From: Chlamydoabsidia padenii
Taxonomy: Eukaryota; Mucoromycota; Mucoromycetes; Mucorales; Cunninghamellaceae
Length of the DNA: 64,000 nt
Direction: 5' to 3'
Assembly: GCA_025330725.1 (NCBI GenBank)
Contig: JAIWND010000007.1
Location: forward strand, 868,001-932,000
Made by a program: the position numbers and the translations under genes. Numbering within the stretch: position 1 is the stretch's first letter; every line of letters starts with the position of its first letter. Below, one piece after another: positions 35,858-47,502 of this stretch. The notes beneath the pieces were generated by a model. That model searched no databases, had not been told where the DNA came from, and was given only the letters and a program-made list of their open reading frames with translations.

Positions 35858-37669
35858 ATGCTATTATTTAAAAAGAAAACATTAGAGGAGGAAAAGAAAG
35901 ACCAACAACGACGCCCTACAGAATTGAAAACATACCCCCAAGCGTGGATCGCATTAGCCATCTTACTTTTACTTCGCATTGCCACATCGGTGTTTCAATT
36001 CACTTATAGTGTCATCCCTAATGTGGCCGCCCAAGCTTTTCAGGTTTCATTAACAGCCATCACTTGGCTTGCCAATCTTCAAGGTTTGGTCTACGTCTTT
36101 ATGAGTTTCTTTACAGGATGGATCTATGAGAAACTAGGTGTCAAGCGCTCGGTAATAAAGTCGTCCCCCCTCTCTCACAAAAAAATGAAGATTAACTGGA
36201 TTGTTGATAGTTGATTTTGTCTGGATTCTTTTGTATAATCGGATCAGGTATCCGTATGGCTGCTATTTATCTTGATCCACCTTCGTTTGCATTGACGATG
36301 GTGGGTCAGATTATTGGATCCATTGCCGCTCCGCTTGCATTGAATATCATGTCACTGGTAACACACACAACTCTTTAATTTCAACCATCTGATTCAACTG
36401 TTTCTTTATTAATTTTAGTTTGCCTCGACTTGGTTTACAGAAAACTTGAGAGCCACCGCTGGAATGTTTGTAGGTAAAGCATAATCGGGAAGAAAAAAAA
36501 AGTTGCATGAATTTCGGAAATTCAAACGCCGATTTCCACCCCCCCCCTTTTTTCTAGCCTCTAATTATGGTGCGATTCTTGTGATGTTCATGGTTCCTAA
36601 TGTGACAAAAACCATCCATGAAATACCATTGACGGTAATAGGGAAAAAACGGGGAATGAAGTAGAAGAAAGAAGAGCTGACAAAAAAAAGAGGGGTTGTT
36701 TTTGTGTGTAGTTATCGATTGTGGGTGGGATTGCATTGGGCGCTTTTATTCTTTTATTATTCATGCCTGCCCAGCCACCTCAACCACCTTCCCATGTTTC
36801 TCATCAACCCCGCCCATCGTTTCGACAAGGATTGAGCTTATTGGCGAAAAACGCTTCGTTTTGGATCATTTTCTTGATACAAGGGATTAATGTGGGCATC
36901 AGTATTGCTTTTGGTACCATTTTTACTCAGATCATTGCACCTTATGGGTATACCGATGCTCAAGCCGGTCAAATTAATGCCATTGGGTTCTTTGCAGGAA
37001 CGATCGGATGCGGTAAAAAAGAAATAAAAAAAGGCGAGGAAAGGCGAGCGGCGATTCAATATTCTGTTTTTTTTTCTTTCTCGTAGCTGTGTCAGGATTC
37101 GTTCTAGATGCTACAAAACAACATCGATTCCTTTTAAAAGCCGCGCCACCTTTGGTCTTTTTCTCTAACCTAGGGTTTTATCTACTAAGTAAAGTATAAA
37201 GAGAAACCATCGAGAGTATCTAATGCTTTCCTTTGTATAGTGAAAAGTGATTCCTTTCTGATGCTTCTGTACTTGACCATCATGAATCAGTTTGTAGTTT
37301 CCTTTTTAGTTCCTGTGGCAATGGAAACCGGTTGTGAAAGTAAAAAGTTTTATCATTGTCTCTCTCTCTTTCTTCTGACCCCACACTTTTATTTTTTATG
37401 TGGTAGCGGCCTATCCCGTCTCGGAAGCCACAGCAAGTTCCTTTTTATGGCAAGGCGCCCAGATTTTCGGTTTCATCTTTATGGCTGTGATGGATGGTTT
37501 ACGTGATCCCACTGGGGATCCTGAGAATAATATGCAACGTGCCTTATTGCTCCTGACTATCTTGACAGGGCTGATGTCGATATTGGCCTTTTTGTTTAAT
37601 GGTGCCATGGCTCGTTCAGAAGCTATCGCTCGAGTAGATGAATTAGATCCTGTGGAAGAGACAGCATGA
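35858..37669 (+). CDS. Major facilitator superfamily transporter, SLC49/FLVCR-like
   Basis: About seven exons encode roughly 440 residues with 12 likely membrane helices. The cytosolic N-terminus is basic/acidic (KKKTLEEEKKDQQRRPTEL). The first helices (WIALAILLLLRIATSVFQFT) are followed by the loop-2 motif GWIYEKLGVKRS, the MFS G-x-x-x-(D/E)-(R/K)-x-G equivalent. The central loop is Pro-rich (QPPQPPSHVSHQPRPS). In the C-half, YPVSEATASSFLWQGAQIFGF resembles the conserved helix of FLVCR/DIRC2 (SLC49) carriers, which move heme, choline or related solutes. The real substrate cannot be told from sequence. Intron 36478-36557 contains a facing pair of weak CGGAAATTCAAACGCCG-type elements. A conserved repeat (cluster 2) begins only ~50 bases after the stop codon. 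Confidence 0.8.
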
Positions 37670-37718
37670 GGATGGGTGGTCTTTGAAATCATATAAATAA
37701 AAACGAGCCTTTCCCTTC

Positions 37719-38262
37719 CCCCAGAAATCATGTAATTTGAACCCCGACCAGGCTTGAAAATGAGTACCGTTGAATCGCCTCAAAACACAATTTCATTCAA
37801 CATCCTTTTATTTACAAGTCAGGGTAAAACGATCTTGACGCTATGCTGATCCATACAGTGGACTTAGTACAATGTCAATTATGTAAACTTTGTTGGAAAT
37901 AGGCTAAGGAATGCACATGGTCACTTTTGTCATTAGCATCGCTTGTTCATTGAGACAATAGAGCTCTCCCAAGATTTAAGGTGAGGGTAAGCGGGTTTTG
38001 AAAATAAGTTTGGTCTCGTCTGTCCATTTTCATTCTGCAACTTTATTTTTTATTTTAGAAAAGTCAGGGTAAAACAATCTTGAAGCTATACTGCTCCATA
38101 CAGTGGACTTGCTATAATGACTATCATTTAAACTTTGTTGGAAATAGGCCAAGGGATGCACATGGTTACTTTTGTCATTAGCATCACTTGTTCATTAAGC
38201 TAGTAGAGCTCTCACAAGATTCCAGGCGAGAGTAAGCGGGTTTTGAAATAAGTTTGTTCTTT
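37719..38262 (+). repeat. Cluster 2 of dispersed repeat family (alpha type), two units
   Basis: Begins with the same header as cluster 1 (CCCCCAGAAATCATGTAATT, then GGCTTGAAAATGAGTACCGT) and continues with two units starting near 37820 and 38062. Each ends in AGTAAGCGGGTTTTGAAA or AAGCGGGTTTTGAAAATAAG. Order and spacing of the conserved blocks match cluster 1. Confidence 0.85.
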
Positions 38263-38525
38263 CAAATCGTAGCGGGAGTTCAATTTACGTGATTTTTGAG
38301 GGAAGGGAAAGGCTCTTTAAATAAAAGGCAAGACAAGAAAAGAATGGTATTCATGCAAAAAGTAGGAAATGTTACCTGTCAGTATATCAATATAGATGAG
38401 ACCATTGTACATTGTTGCCCATGTGATAAAAAGTAGTTTTATACATGATCATCTACTTTCAATAATCAAAAAACTTCAAATCCGGAATATCATTCTGCCG
38501 ATGCATTCTCTCTTCTTTGGTCTCT

Positions 38526-38700
38526 TTTTTCTAATCCCGGTCAGCACCCGAGGGGGGGGGGCGTCCTTTTGACCTTTAGTCAAAGGGAGCAGGAAATATG
38601 AAACATACACTTTATACACATAAAATTCAGTTGTATGTATGTTGCATGCAAAGCGACGACTTACCATAGCGAAGGATATCTCTTAATAAGACAGTCTTTT
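38526..38700 (+). repeat. GC-richer repeat E, copy 1
   Basis: Blocks GCACCCG plus G run, GTCAAAGGGAGCAGG and CGACGACTTACCATAGCGAA have counterparts in the same order at 57066-57215. Similarity is partial, so the relation is probable rather than sure. Confidence 0.35.
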
Positions 38701-38869
38701 TGTAGTAGCGTCTGTGTGCTGATTGGAGCGGGTAAGGGGGGCAGGGGGACATCTGGCACTTATGACCAGACTTTTTTGCTGACGCACGGAAATTTAGTGT
38801 TCGGCGTTTGAAAATGGTCTCCTCCCGTCTAGAAAAAAATAAAATACTCTTCATCGCAAAGGGCAGGTA

Positions 38870-39240
38870 AAAGTCATCGCAAGCTTGGTTGACTGCCACA
38901 AGGGACTTGGTGCTTGACCTTTGCGGGGACTTAGGTTGGAAATGGTTCATATTTTCTACATGGTCACTTTAATCATTAGCATCCGTTAACCATTGAGCGA
39001 GTAGAGCTCCCCCAGCTTTGACTAGGGACTGGCGGGATTTGAAAATGATTTTTGCTTCTGTCTGTAAAATAGTCTTTTGACAATTCACTGTAAATTTGGA
39101 CTGACTGTCACGAGGGACTTGGCGCTTTGATCTTGCGGTAAAGTATGTTAGAAATATGCCATAGTATACACATCACCACTTTAATCATTAGCATCTGTTG
39201 ACAATGGAGCGAGCTTTCCGTGCGCCTAGCATTTCCCTTT
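38870..39240 (+). repeat. Cluster 2b, beta-type repeat units
   Basis: Two diverged units sharing CACAAGGGACTTGGTGC / CACGAGGGACTTGGCGC, TCACTTTAATCATTAGCATC and TTGAGCGAGTAGAGCTCC, the first followed by GGCGGGATTTGAAAATG (39031-39047). The skeleton (CATTAGCATC, AGTAGAGCTC, GCGGG-TTTGAAA) is that of the alpha units, with a different first third. Confidence 0.75.
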
Positions 39241-39299
39241 GTATTGATCGGAGCTTAGTTGAAATCCCCACCATTACAAACTGACTTGATGATTCTTCT

Positions 39300-40430
39300 A
39301 TTTATAATCTCACATTGATTGACGAAGGTATTCCTTTATCTTATAAAAGGCTGCAATTTCTTCGCCTGCATTTTTTTCTTCTTCATCCTCTTCTTCAATT
39401 GCTTGGTCCTCTCTCCTTCCATGTCTTTTGGCCAGGTGTATCCGCCCTCCTCCTTCCACTTCCCGTAGGTGTTCTACCAAGGTTTCAACGATTTTCCCAA
39501 TCAAACATTAATGATAGTAGTTGGCCATCGGGACTGCATCCGTTTTCATCACAACTTTTCCAGGAAGCTATCGCAACCTACCCTTAACTGCTCTGGGTAA
39601 GGTTCACCATTTCTATCGACAAAAGGGGCTGCTCACATGTACTAACTGACTGTTTGCTTTCTTTTCCTATGTATAATTGCTTTTGATCATTTCTTTCAAC
39701 TATTTTTAAGCATTGTATATTTTATTGTTGCTTTTATTTAATAAAACTAGTATAATCAATGAAAACGATAAAGGGTCAAAAGCGGGATTTTAATAGTTAA
39801 AGTCCGCTTTCAAGTGCATGAATTTGACCCAGGGTGTTGGTAAATGGGGCATGCAAATAATTCATGATATTCTTATCCCCACCATAAACAAATATTAAAA
39901 AAGTCAACTAGAGTATGTTCAATGTGATTTCTTATCACCATTTTTGGGGGTACGATTGCCTCAAACATAGTCAGTGCCTCCGTTTTGACAGTTTTGACAA
40001 GAAACATGTCCTGACGCCTGATTGGTCTCCTCGTTTAAAAAATTACCATTTGTAGACGTCCTACCCATCCATTCATTGTTGTTCCTTTTCCATACGTGTT
40101 TCTCACTCGCTCCCTTCACTTTTTTCTATGACTTGATAGTTTGTATTCTTTTTTTTTTTTTTCTCACAAATCAATGATTCATGAGTAAATATGTCTGTGT
40201 AGTTATATAATGTAAATAAATAAAGGAGGCACTAGATATGAATAGGACTGAATATAAATGATCGTTTTGTATCCCTAAGAGAAAGAAAATGTGGGGTTAG
40301 GTAGCACTGAGTTTGAAAAAGTGACGGGGACGCATAAAATGAAAAAGTATTTAATCTCCCGACTTTTTTTTTCTTTAAGTTAACATTTATACAAAAACAA
40401 ATCAGTCTTTCTCTGTTACTACTATCATAA
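39300..40430. other. Intergenic region with a possible gene relic
   Basis: A Glu/Arg-rich minus-strand frame (39310-39504) has GGGRIHLAKRHGRREDQA and an acidic run. Frames just upstream are broken by stops and frameshift-like changes, so it may be a decayed gene end or chance. The element GCGGGATTTTAATA lies at 39782-39795. TCTCCCGACTTT (40355-40366) is ~70 bases before the proline dehydrogenase start. Confidence 0.35.
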
Positions 40431-40433
40431 GGG

Positions 40434-42361
40434 ATGTACCGATCTTGCTTATCACGAACCTTACGTCCTGCCAGCACACTTTTACAACGCCGCCTCATGC
40501 ATCATGGTACCTTCCATCGTCGACCCAGTCGTAAATTCAAAACGATTTCCTTTGCCGTCGCCGTGATTGCTACAGGCACATTCCTACAACCTGTCCAAGC
40601 TGAATCATCTTCCAACACCACGGCTGTTCAAGATCTTTTGAACAAGAACGATCGTACGGCATTCGACTCGAACACCACGCAAGAGCTCTTTTTAGGTCTC
40701 TTTGTCTACAAGCTATGCAACCTACCCTGGCTCGTCGATCTCGCTCCCCATGCCATCCAACTCGCAGAAAAAATGCATCTGGAAGGACTTGTCTATGGAT
40801 TGATCAAGCACACTTTTTTTCGACAGTTCTGTGGCGGTGAAACGGCGGAAGAATGTCAAGCACGCATGGATCAGCTTGGGCAATCAGGTATTCGATGTAT
40901 CTTGGACCTCTCGATCGAAGCCCATTTGGAAGAAGACATGGATGAGCTGGCTCAACCGTTAGGGAAATGGTGGCGACAAGAACAATCGGCGGATGTGGTT
41001 CTGGCCATGACGGAACAATGTGTGCACACGGCGGCACAGTGCCCACACTCTTTGGCGGCGATCAAGATCACGGCGTTTGCACCCCCGGAACTGCTATTCC
41101 GCATGAACCAAGTCATCACCCAATTGGAACAGATCTTTCAAGCCAATCAGGTGGATGGGTACGTCGGTAGTGCGGCGTTGAAACAAGTGGTGACTGACGT
41201 CTTGCCTCCTGCCATATCGCCTCAACAGGAGCAAGAACGATGGGAGTGGATCGAGTACATGCATCAACATCATCCGCAGATCGACAGTATCTCTTTTGCT
41301 CGGCTCTTTGATCTTCAGGGTCCATCGAGGGGGGTGTGGTGGGCGTCACGTACCAATGATGGGTTGGTCACTCAGGATGATTTGGAAGCGTATGATCGGA
41401 TGGTGAATCGGTTGGATCAAGTATGCTCTTTGGCTCATCGGTATCATGTGGGGATCATGATTGATGCTGAACAATCTTACTTTCAAGAAGTCATTGATCA
41501 TGTCGCTATCAATTTACAAGCTAAATATAATCGTCGGGATCATCTTGATCATGCTCCTACTGTTTACAATACTTGTAAGGCAAAAAAAAAAAAAAAAAAG
41601 GAACTCAAACTAACTTTTCTCTCCTTTTTTTTTTTTTTTGCATAGATCAAATGTATAAAAAGACAACTCAAGCAAAACTGGAACGGGATGTTGAACTATC
41701 TAGGCGTGAAAACTTTACTTTTGCGGCAAAGCTGGTCCGTGGTGCTTACATGAATTTGGAACGAAAGGTAAAGAAAAACCAAACCGGAATTTAAAAAACC
41801 GGAATTTGAATTTGCATGAATGAAGCCAACTTTTTTTAAAATTATATCCAGCGTGCTATGCAGCTAGGCTATCCATCTCCTATCCATGATACATTAGAAG
41901 ACACACATGATTCGTATAACCATGGAGTGCGCTTCTTATTGGCCCAACTACATGATTACCAGCAAACTAACCAACTCACCGCCTCGACATCGCCGATCGT
42001 AGTGATGGTGGCCAGCCATAACCGGGATTCGATTATACAGACGGTGGAGGAAATGGAACGTCAAGGTATCCGACCGGATTCTTGTGTGGTACAATTTGGC
42101 CAATTGTTTGGAATGCAAGATCAGATCTCTTATATTTTGGGCAAGCACGGGTATGCCATCTACAAGTACCTTCCTTATGGCATGATCGATCAAGTCATTC
42201 CGTACCTCTTACGACGCGCGCAAGAGAATCAAGCTGTAATGACCTTGGTGAATCATGACATGGTGTTGATGTGGACGGAAATCAAGAATCGGATAAAGGC
42301 GTCATGGGCTGCTCCGACGATGGACGAAGTAGATTCCCAAATCCAAACCACTACTGTCTAG
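40434..42361 (+). CDS. PUT1: Proline dehydrogenase, mitochondrial
   Basis: Three exons (40434-41574, 41646-41767, 41852-42361) encode 590 residues. The flavoenzyme oxidises proline to pyrroline-5-carboxylate in the mitochondrial matrix/inner membrane. The first ~45 residues are Arg/Ser/Leu-rich without acids (LSRTLRPASTLLQRRLMHHG), a mitochondrial presequence. TIM-barrel motifs follow: GIRCILDLSIEAHLEED, IMIDAEQSYFQ, FAAKLVRGAYMNLERKRA, VVMVASHNRDSI, VVQFGQLFGMQDQIS and the signature YKYLPYGMIDQVIPYLLRRAQEN, whose two Arg bind proline. Everything needed for activity appears present. Intron 2 (41768-41851) contains two tandem CCGGAATTT-type elements. Use of proline as nitrogen source would link it functionally to the ornithine carbamoyltransferase and GS-like genes in the window. 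Confidence 0.95.
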
Positions 42362-42542
42362 ATAGTATCCCCCTTTTGTATATAAATGTATATTCCCGTC
42401 TTCACCACTTTTTGTATTTACCCCCCTTCACCAGCCATTATATATAATAAAAACCAAAGTCTATTTTATTCTTTTTACATACATAATGATTTAACTGTCT
42501 AATTATTTACAAAGTAATAATAAAAACCTATTCTACTCTATT

Positions 42543-43483
42543 CTATTTACATGATGATCCTGTCGCCTGTGATATAGCCGAGATAGCCACACCATACTTG
42601 ATCCAATGCAACATGACAGGCCGGATCCGTTCCGCCCATACTTCTTGATCCGTCATACTCCGTTTTCCCACCCATGGCCGTTTGACGCGGAACCATTCCC
42701 GATGTTCCGAACCACACCCTTGACATTTGAATGCATTCCCGGTGATAGGATACATGGCCGATAATTCAATATGGATCAATCGTTCCACCCGATGCGAAAA
42801 AGGACACCGTCGACTGAAGGATCGACCAGGCGCAGGAAGAATATCCAGTAGTTCGGGTTGATGTTGGCATTTCTGCACGACCGAGCCCATGCGTCGAGTA
42901 GGATTGGTGGTACGTCCAATCTTGAAATAACAGTACTTGTCGGTGGAAACGCGGGGGCCAGAAGTGAGGCGGTAGGCGTAAAGATAGCCTGATTCGTCCT
43001 TTGGTGATAATGGTTTGACCATTTCTTGTTGTATTTGCTGTCGTTTTCGTGGTCCAATATGTTTACCGATCCAAACTAAAAAGAAAAAGAAAGCAAGAGA
43101 GAATAGATTAGTAAGGAAAAGAAAAATAGGAGGAACAAGACATTACGTGACCAACAATCATAGATCGGTGAGCATTCAATCGACCGTTTGGTTTGTGTAG
43201 AGATGGATGTCACAAAGGGAGTTAATGTTGTCGGATTATGATCGTGACAATATGCCAGTAAATTTTTCGATAGTTTAGTTGAATCTACAGGTACTCGTCG
43301 TTTACAAGGTTGTCCATCTCTTTTACGAAGTCCAGCACAGGTTTGAAAGACCAAGGGTGAAGCAGATCGTTTTGTTGGTATTGATTTCTTTTTGATAAGT
43401 TGGATATAACTAACTAATCGAGCTTGGGGATGTTGTTGATTGAATAAGGAGAATGTAAAACGAGTGTAGGATTTAAAAAACAT
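42543..43483 (-). CDS. T5orf172/MUG113-domain protein (GIY-YIG-related)
   Basis: Two exons (43147-43483, 42543-43075) encode 289 residues. The N-terminal half has a CxxLRKRDGxPCKRxV-like segment (TCAGLRKRDGQPCKRRV) with a later CHDH that could bind zinc. The C-terminal half is the T5orf172 domain: GYLYAYRL, YCYFKIGRTTNPTRRMG, then HRVERLIHIELS and the zinc-type CQGCGSEHREWF. This domain is a relative of the GIY-YIG nuclease fold found in phage DNA-binding proteins and in fungal MUG113-type proteins; its cellular role is unknown. The start chosen (MFFKSYTRF) is the last ATG before the conserved part; an upstream in-frame ATG precedes a lysine run. The 5' flank has AACCCCGC near 43565. Confidence 0.78.
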
Positions 43484-43813
43484 GAGAAGAGAGAAGGACA
43501 GCCTGTCTCCTTGAAAAACAGGTCTCTTTTTTTTTTTTTTCTTCGGGGAGCCCAAATGTTTATAACCCCGCTACGGAGGCCGAAAAAGGAGCCCTGCCGA
43601 TGATGTTCTAGAAATCAAGACAAAGGGTCCAAGTGATATCGTCATTGAGATCAAATGACTTAAAACCCATTTTTCGTCATTGTTTATATGATGATATTAA
43701 AATATAGAGATAGATATAAAACTGTTTATTTATTAGGTATGTAATGTATGTATCAAATGTAAGTCTACCAACTAAGAGGATATAATTTATAATGTATGTT
43801 AAACAAAAGGTAT

Positions 43814-45667
43814 CTAAGGAGTTTGACTATCCCAATGTTGCCAAAGTGCTTCCTGCACGACAGGATCGTCGCGCAAGGTGTCAGCAGAGTCAAATAAAAC
43901 CACATCAATAGATAATTGATCTCGAGCCTTTTGCACGCGGTCATAAAGTTGCATGCATTGTTGTGAAGCCGCAGGAGGGACAGGATCGATGATGAGGTCG
44001 GCGAGTGTTTTTGTTCTTCCCAGCCCAAGTACAGATGACGACGCCATGCCCAATAATGAAGAAGAAGAGTCTTCAGATGTTTGTTGAGAGGATTTCTTCT
44101 TGGCCTTGTGAAGAGCATAAGGAGTAGTGACATTATGGATAAAAATCTTGAGGATTCGACCAGGATGTTCGAGAGCAATCTTGGTATAGATTTCCAAATC
44201 GATTTCACCAGAATCACCGACGAGGACAAAATGGCGATGGGGAAAGTCTTGTAGTATCTTGAGGATGGCATCTCGTTTGGCCCGCCCGGGAATTTCGATC
44301 AGTCGTGCCAGTAAACTGCCTTCCAGTCGTAGATGCATACTGCCAGGTGGGAAGTGGCTGGTATGTAAAAAATCTTGAAGAAAGGAGAGGAGTTGGAATG
44401 GACTGTTGGAGACATAATGGAAGGAAGCACCTTGAGTATACTATGTTGATAAAGAAGAAAAATTAGTGAACTGATTGGAGGTTTCTTTTTTCTTTTTTTC
44501 TTTACCCATTTCATATAAGCTTCAGCCATACCAGGAATATCTTTACTTGGGTTAAAAAAGGTGTTAGCCAAGACTGTCCGAGCGCCATGCAAGATCTGGG
44601 TTTCCTTGATAGTATCGTCGATATCCGAGATAATGGAGATCCCCGTTGGTTCCACTAGATTGACCATACCAGTGCTGACAGGAAATGACCGAGTACCAAG
44701 AGCTTCCAATCGAACCAATCTAGCATCACAGCAATCCTTTTCTTTGGCCCACTGTAAGACTTGTTGGTGAGGTAAACGAGTGAGCCCAGAGAAGAAGCCT
44801 GAGCCTTCGGATTTGAAGGTTATTTGACCATCCATGTTGATAGATGTAATGCTGCTAGAGTAAGATGGTGATGAGGTAAAGAGTGAGGAAGCTAAGGTGG
44901 ATGTATCAGACATGGAAGGCAAATCATCATTATCGTCGTCATTATCACCATCATATTGTCGACTATCGTTGGAGCAGAGTGAGCTAGTAGATTGGACACG
45001 ACTGCCACTGAGGATACTTGATAAAGGATTCACTGGTCGTTCCATATCAAATAAAAAAGTATCGTCATCGTCATCATCGTCAAACAAGATGGTTTCGTCT
45101 TTGGTGGTGCCTGAAGATTGAAACCCCGAATCGGCCGATCCATCAGAGTCCCGTCGTTGAGGTGTGGAGGGATGAGACCAAGTGGAATGGATCCCATTGG
45201 CTTTAATAATGAATTGTCGATTGCGTTTGTTCTTGGCCAAAAAGTATTTGAATCGGTCTTGGAAGGTTACTTGATCACCAGAGTTTTGTCCGACTACCCC
45301 TTTGGAAAGGCCTGTATAAAAAAGCACCGATTAGACTGACAACAAATAAACAAACAAAGAGAGTACTTACTGGCAACAAATTTCTGTTTGGCTGCTGACC
45401 GGTTATGAGAGAGAGCCCACCCTCTTGTCGGAATCACCCATTCTGTCGAGTCTATGTATATATTTATAAAGTTGGACAATGAGTAGGTGAATGCAAGTAT
45501 ATACAACTATTAATATTACCTTTTGGATTACGATAAGCATAAGTGGGGAATAGTAAACATTCCCTTGTCATTTCGTCTTGTGCGGGGATCTTCTTTACTG
45601 CTGTATTAATCGTAACCTGATTCGTATGATGACGCCGTGGGGGTGGAGTGGGATAAAAAGAGGCCAT
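43814..45667 (-). CDS. APP1: App1-type phosphatidate phosphatase
   Basis: Four or five exons encode roughly 560 residues. The catalytic DxDxT motif is GISIISDIDDTIKETQ, with ISIISDIDDTIK diagnostic of the App1 (DUF2183) family. Downstream are YVSNSPFQLLSFLQDFL, HLRLEGSLLARLIEIPGRAKRD and HFVLVGDSGEIDLEIY, the family's remaining conserved blocks. App1 is a Mg2+-dependent phosphatidate phosphatase at cortical actin patches, converting phosphatidate to diacylglycerol during endocytosis. The region before the catalytic domain includes an acidic, Ser-rich insertion with a run of Asp (DDDDDDD). The N-terminus (MASFYPTPPPRRHHTNQ) is short and proline-rich. An element CGGGATTTGAATT lies at 45819-45831, 152 bases upstream. 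Confidence 0.9.
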
Positions 45668-45818
45668 TTTTTTTTGCCCTACAAATACAGTGATATAAAT
45701 AAAATAAAATAAAATAAGGGGAGGGGGAAGAGATTAAAGGAGAACGAAGGAAGAAAGAAAGAAAAAAAAAGAAGAAAAGGAAAAAGAAGCGGGTTGTATT
45801 TAAGCAACGGAGTGTGTT

Positions 45819-45831
45819 CGGGATTTGAATT
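45819..45831 (+). promoter_or_regulatory. CGGGATTTGAATT promoter element
   Basis: Copy of the recurrent element 152 bases upstream of the App1-type start codon. Function inferred. Confidence 0.4.
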
Positions 45832-46143
45832 CCAGTGTGGAAGAAATGCAAAAAAAAAAAAAAGGAGGTATGTCATTCCTGAAAAAGAACAACAAAACAA
45901 ACAATGAGGATGGTGGGAATCGGTCGTATCAGACGATACAAAGAAATAAAAAGTCCCTTGATTGACTCATCAATGTATGTTCATTACAGTTGAGGCAAAT
46001 CGTCATTTTCATGGGACCAATCAAACAAAAGAAGATCCACACTGAAACAACATCCCCCCCCCTTTTAACACATATACATTATTAGAGGGTAAAAGCAAAT
46101 CATCTTTATTATTTAATTGATTGATTAAAAAATATATATATAT

Positions 46144-47169
46144 TTAAGCTACTTTATGTAATTCCTTGTCTACCATCGTTTTCAGTCGTCGATTTGTTGC
46201 CACTGCCTTTTGTAATTTGAGTTCAGCCGCCTCTAAGGTAGGTTGTTCCTTTTCCAGTTGAGCTTGTAGTTGAAGAATAGTCCGTTCACGATCCGCTAGA
46301 TTACCATCAAATCGCTAAAATGAAAAAAAAAAATATAATGTAAGTTAATAAGTTAATCAAATGTGATCCTGTTACCTTTAATTTCATTTCCACATGGTGT
46401 AATTCTTGTTCAAGACGTTGTGTTTCTGTCGTCACTTGTGATGATTTAATCTAAAACCCAAAGTCAAGTCAGTTGGGTTTTGAGAAAACCTTGTTACTTA
46501 CTTGCCATTGTTGACGTTCCTGCGTCACTTGATCCATTCTAGATTGTGCTTGTTTTAATTTCCGCCGAGCATCTTCTACCATGATTTCCATTGTGCCTTC
46601 CTGTCGTTTATAGATCAAATGTTGATCTTTGAGTTCTTGATAATGAATTCGTTGTCGAGCCTGTTGGTCTTCCATTTCTTGTGCATGTGTTTTCCCCACC
46701 ATCTATATATTAAGGGATTTACTCTAGTTGTTCCCGTCGTTTTTTGTTTGTTGCTATTACCTGTAATTCGGTTTTTATGGCCACTACCCGTTCAAGGGCT
46801 TGTTTTAGTTCGGAATCCTTTTCTTGATTAAGTAGTGTCAGTTCATTTTTAAACTTGTGCAAACCTTCCAGTTGATGTTGGTTCTTCTCTAATTGTGTTT
46901 CCAAATCACTAATTTTGCCCTAACCAATAAACAAAACAAGAGTTAATAAAGATCCTTTGTTGATTGATGTGTGTCGTATTTACCCGCATATCCCAAGCAG
47001 GTCTTTGTTTTAATGCTTCTCTGGTGGTGATTAAGGATCGTCGTTTCTTTTCAGTTGTTTGTTGATCGAGTATGGAGTGTTGTGGTCGTGTCCCTGCTTT
47101 TGAAGTGCGAGATAGTATGGATGCTCTTGTGTGTCGTACTGTCGTCGGTTTTCGTGGGGTATTCGTCAT
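46144..47169 (-). CDS. Coiled-coil protein, function unknown
   Basis: Five exons (46984-47169, 46761-46919, 46502-46702, 46376-46450, 46144-46314) all join in phase 0 and encode 263 residues. The first ~60 residues are basic and Ser/Thr-rich (RKPTTVRHTRASILSRTSKA). The rest is one long heptad-like coiled coil (DLETQLEKNQHQLEGLHKFK onward to LKTMVDKELHKVA). This arrangement, basic tail plus coiled coil, resembles the stalk of kinesin-14 motors, but no motor domain follows and a stop codon ends the frame. A microtubule-associated or scaffold protein is a guess only. Facing promoter-type elements lie at 47314-47340. Confidence 0.7.
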
Positions 47170-47313
47170 GATCTATTTGTTTATAAGAATTAATACAAGT
47201 CATCCTTTCAAAATAGTTTCAGTTTTAGTTGACTTACGATTAAAAAAGATTACAGTGAAGATAAGGGAAAGGAAAGAGGATCCGCCAATCCAAGAAAAAA
47301 TAAAAAATAACAC

Positions 47314-47340
47314 ATCAAAATCCCGCACGGGGTTTCAATA
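47314..47340. promoter_or_regulatory. Paired promoter elements upstream of the coiled-coil gene
   Basis: ATCAAAATCCCGC is followed at once by CGGGGTTTCAATA, 145-170 bases upstream of the start codon. Confidence 0.35.
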
Positions 47341-47502
47341 CATCGGCATTTGAATATGCTTTCCTTTTACAGTTTGAATCAGATTATGCCCTTCCCCCCT
47401 CGTTTGTCCTACACACACACTGATGGTCATTCCTACAAAACAATCAATCATCAGTTTAATCAGATGTTTATTCTTCAATATATCATGGGTAAATAATCTA
47501 TT

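Noticed and set aside
31036..37669. P450, AAA+ ATPase and MFS transporter as a secondary-metabolite cluster
   Set aside because: No polyketide synthase, peptide synthetase, terpene cyclase or pathway regulator nearby; the AAA+ protein and SLC49-like carrier are housekeeping types.
46144..47169. Truncated kinesin-14
   Set aside because: No motor-domain motif (P-loop, switch regions) follows on either side; the coiled coil alone is not diagnostic.
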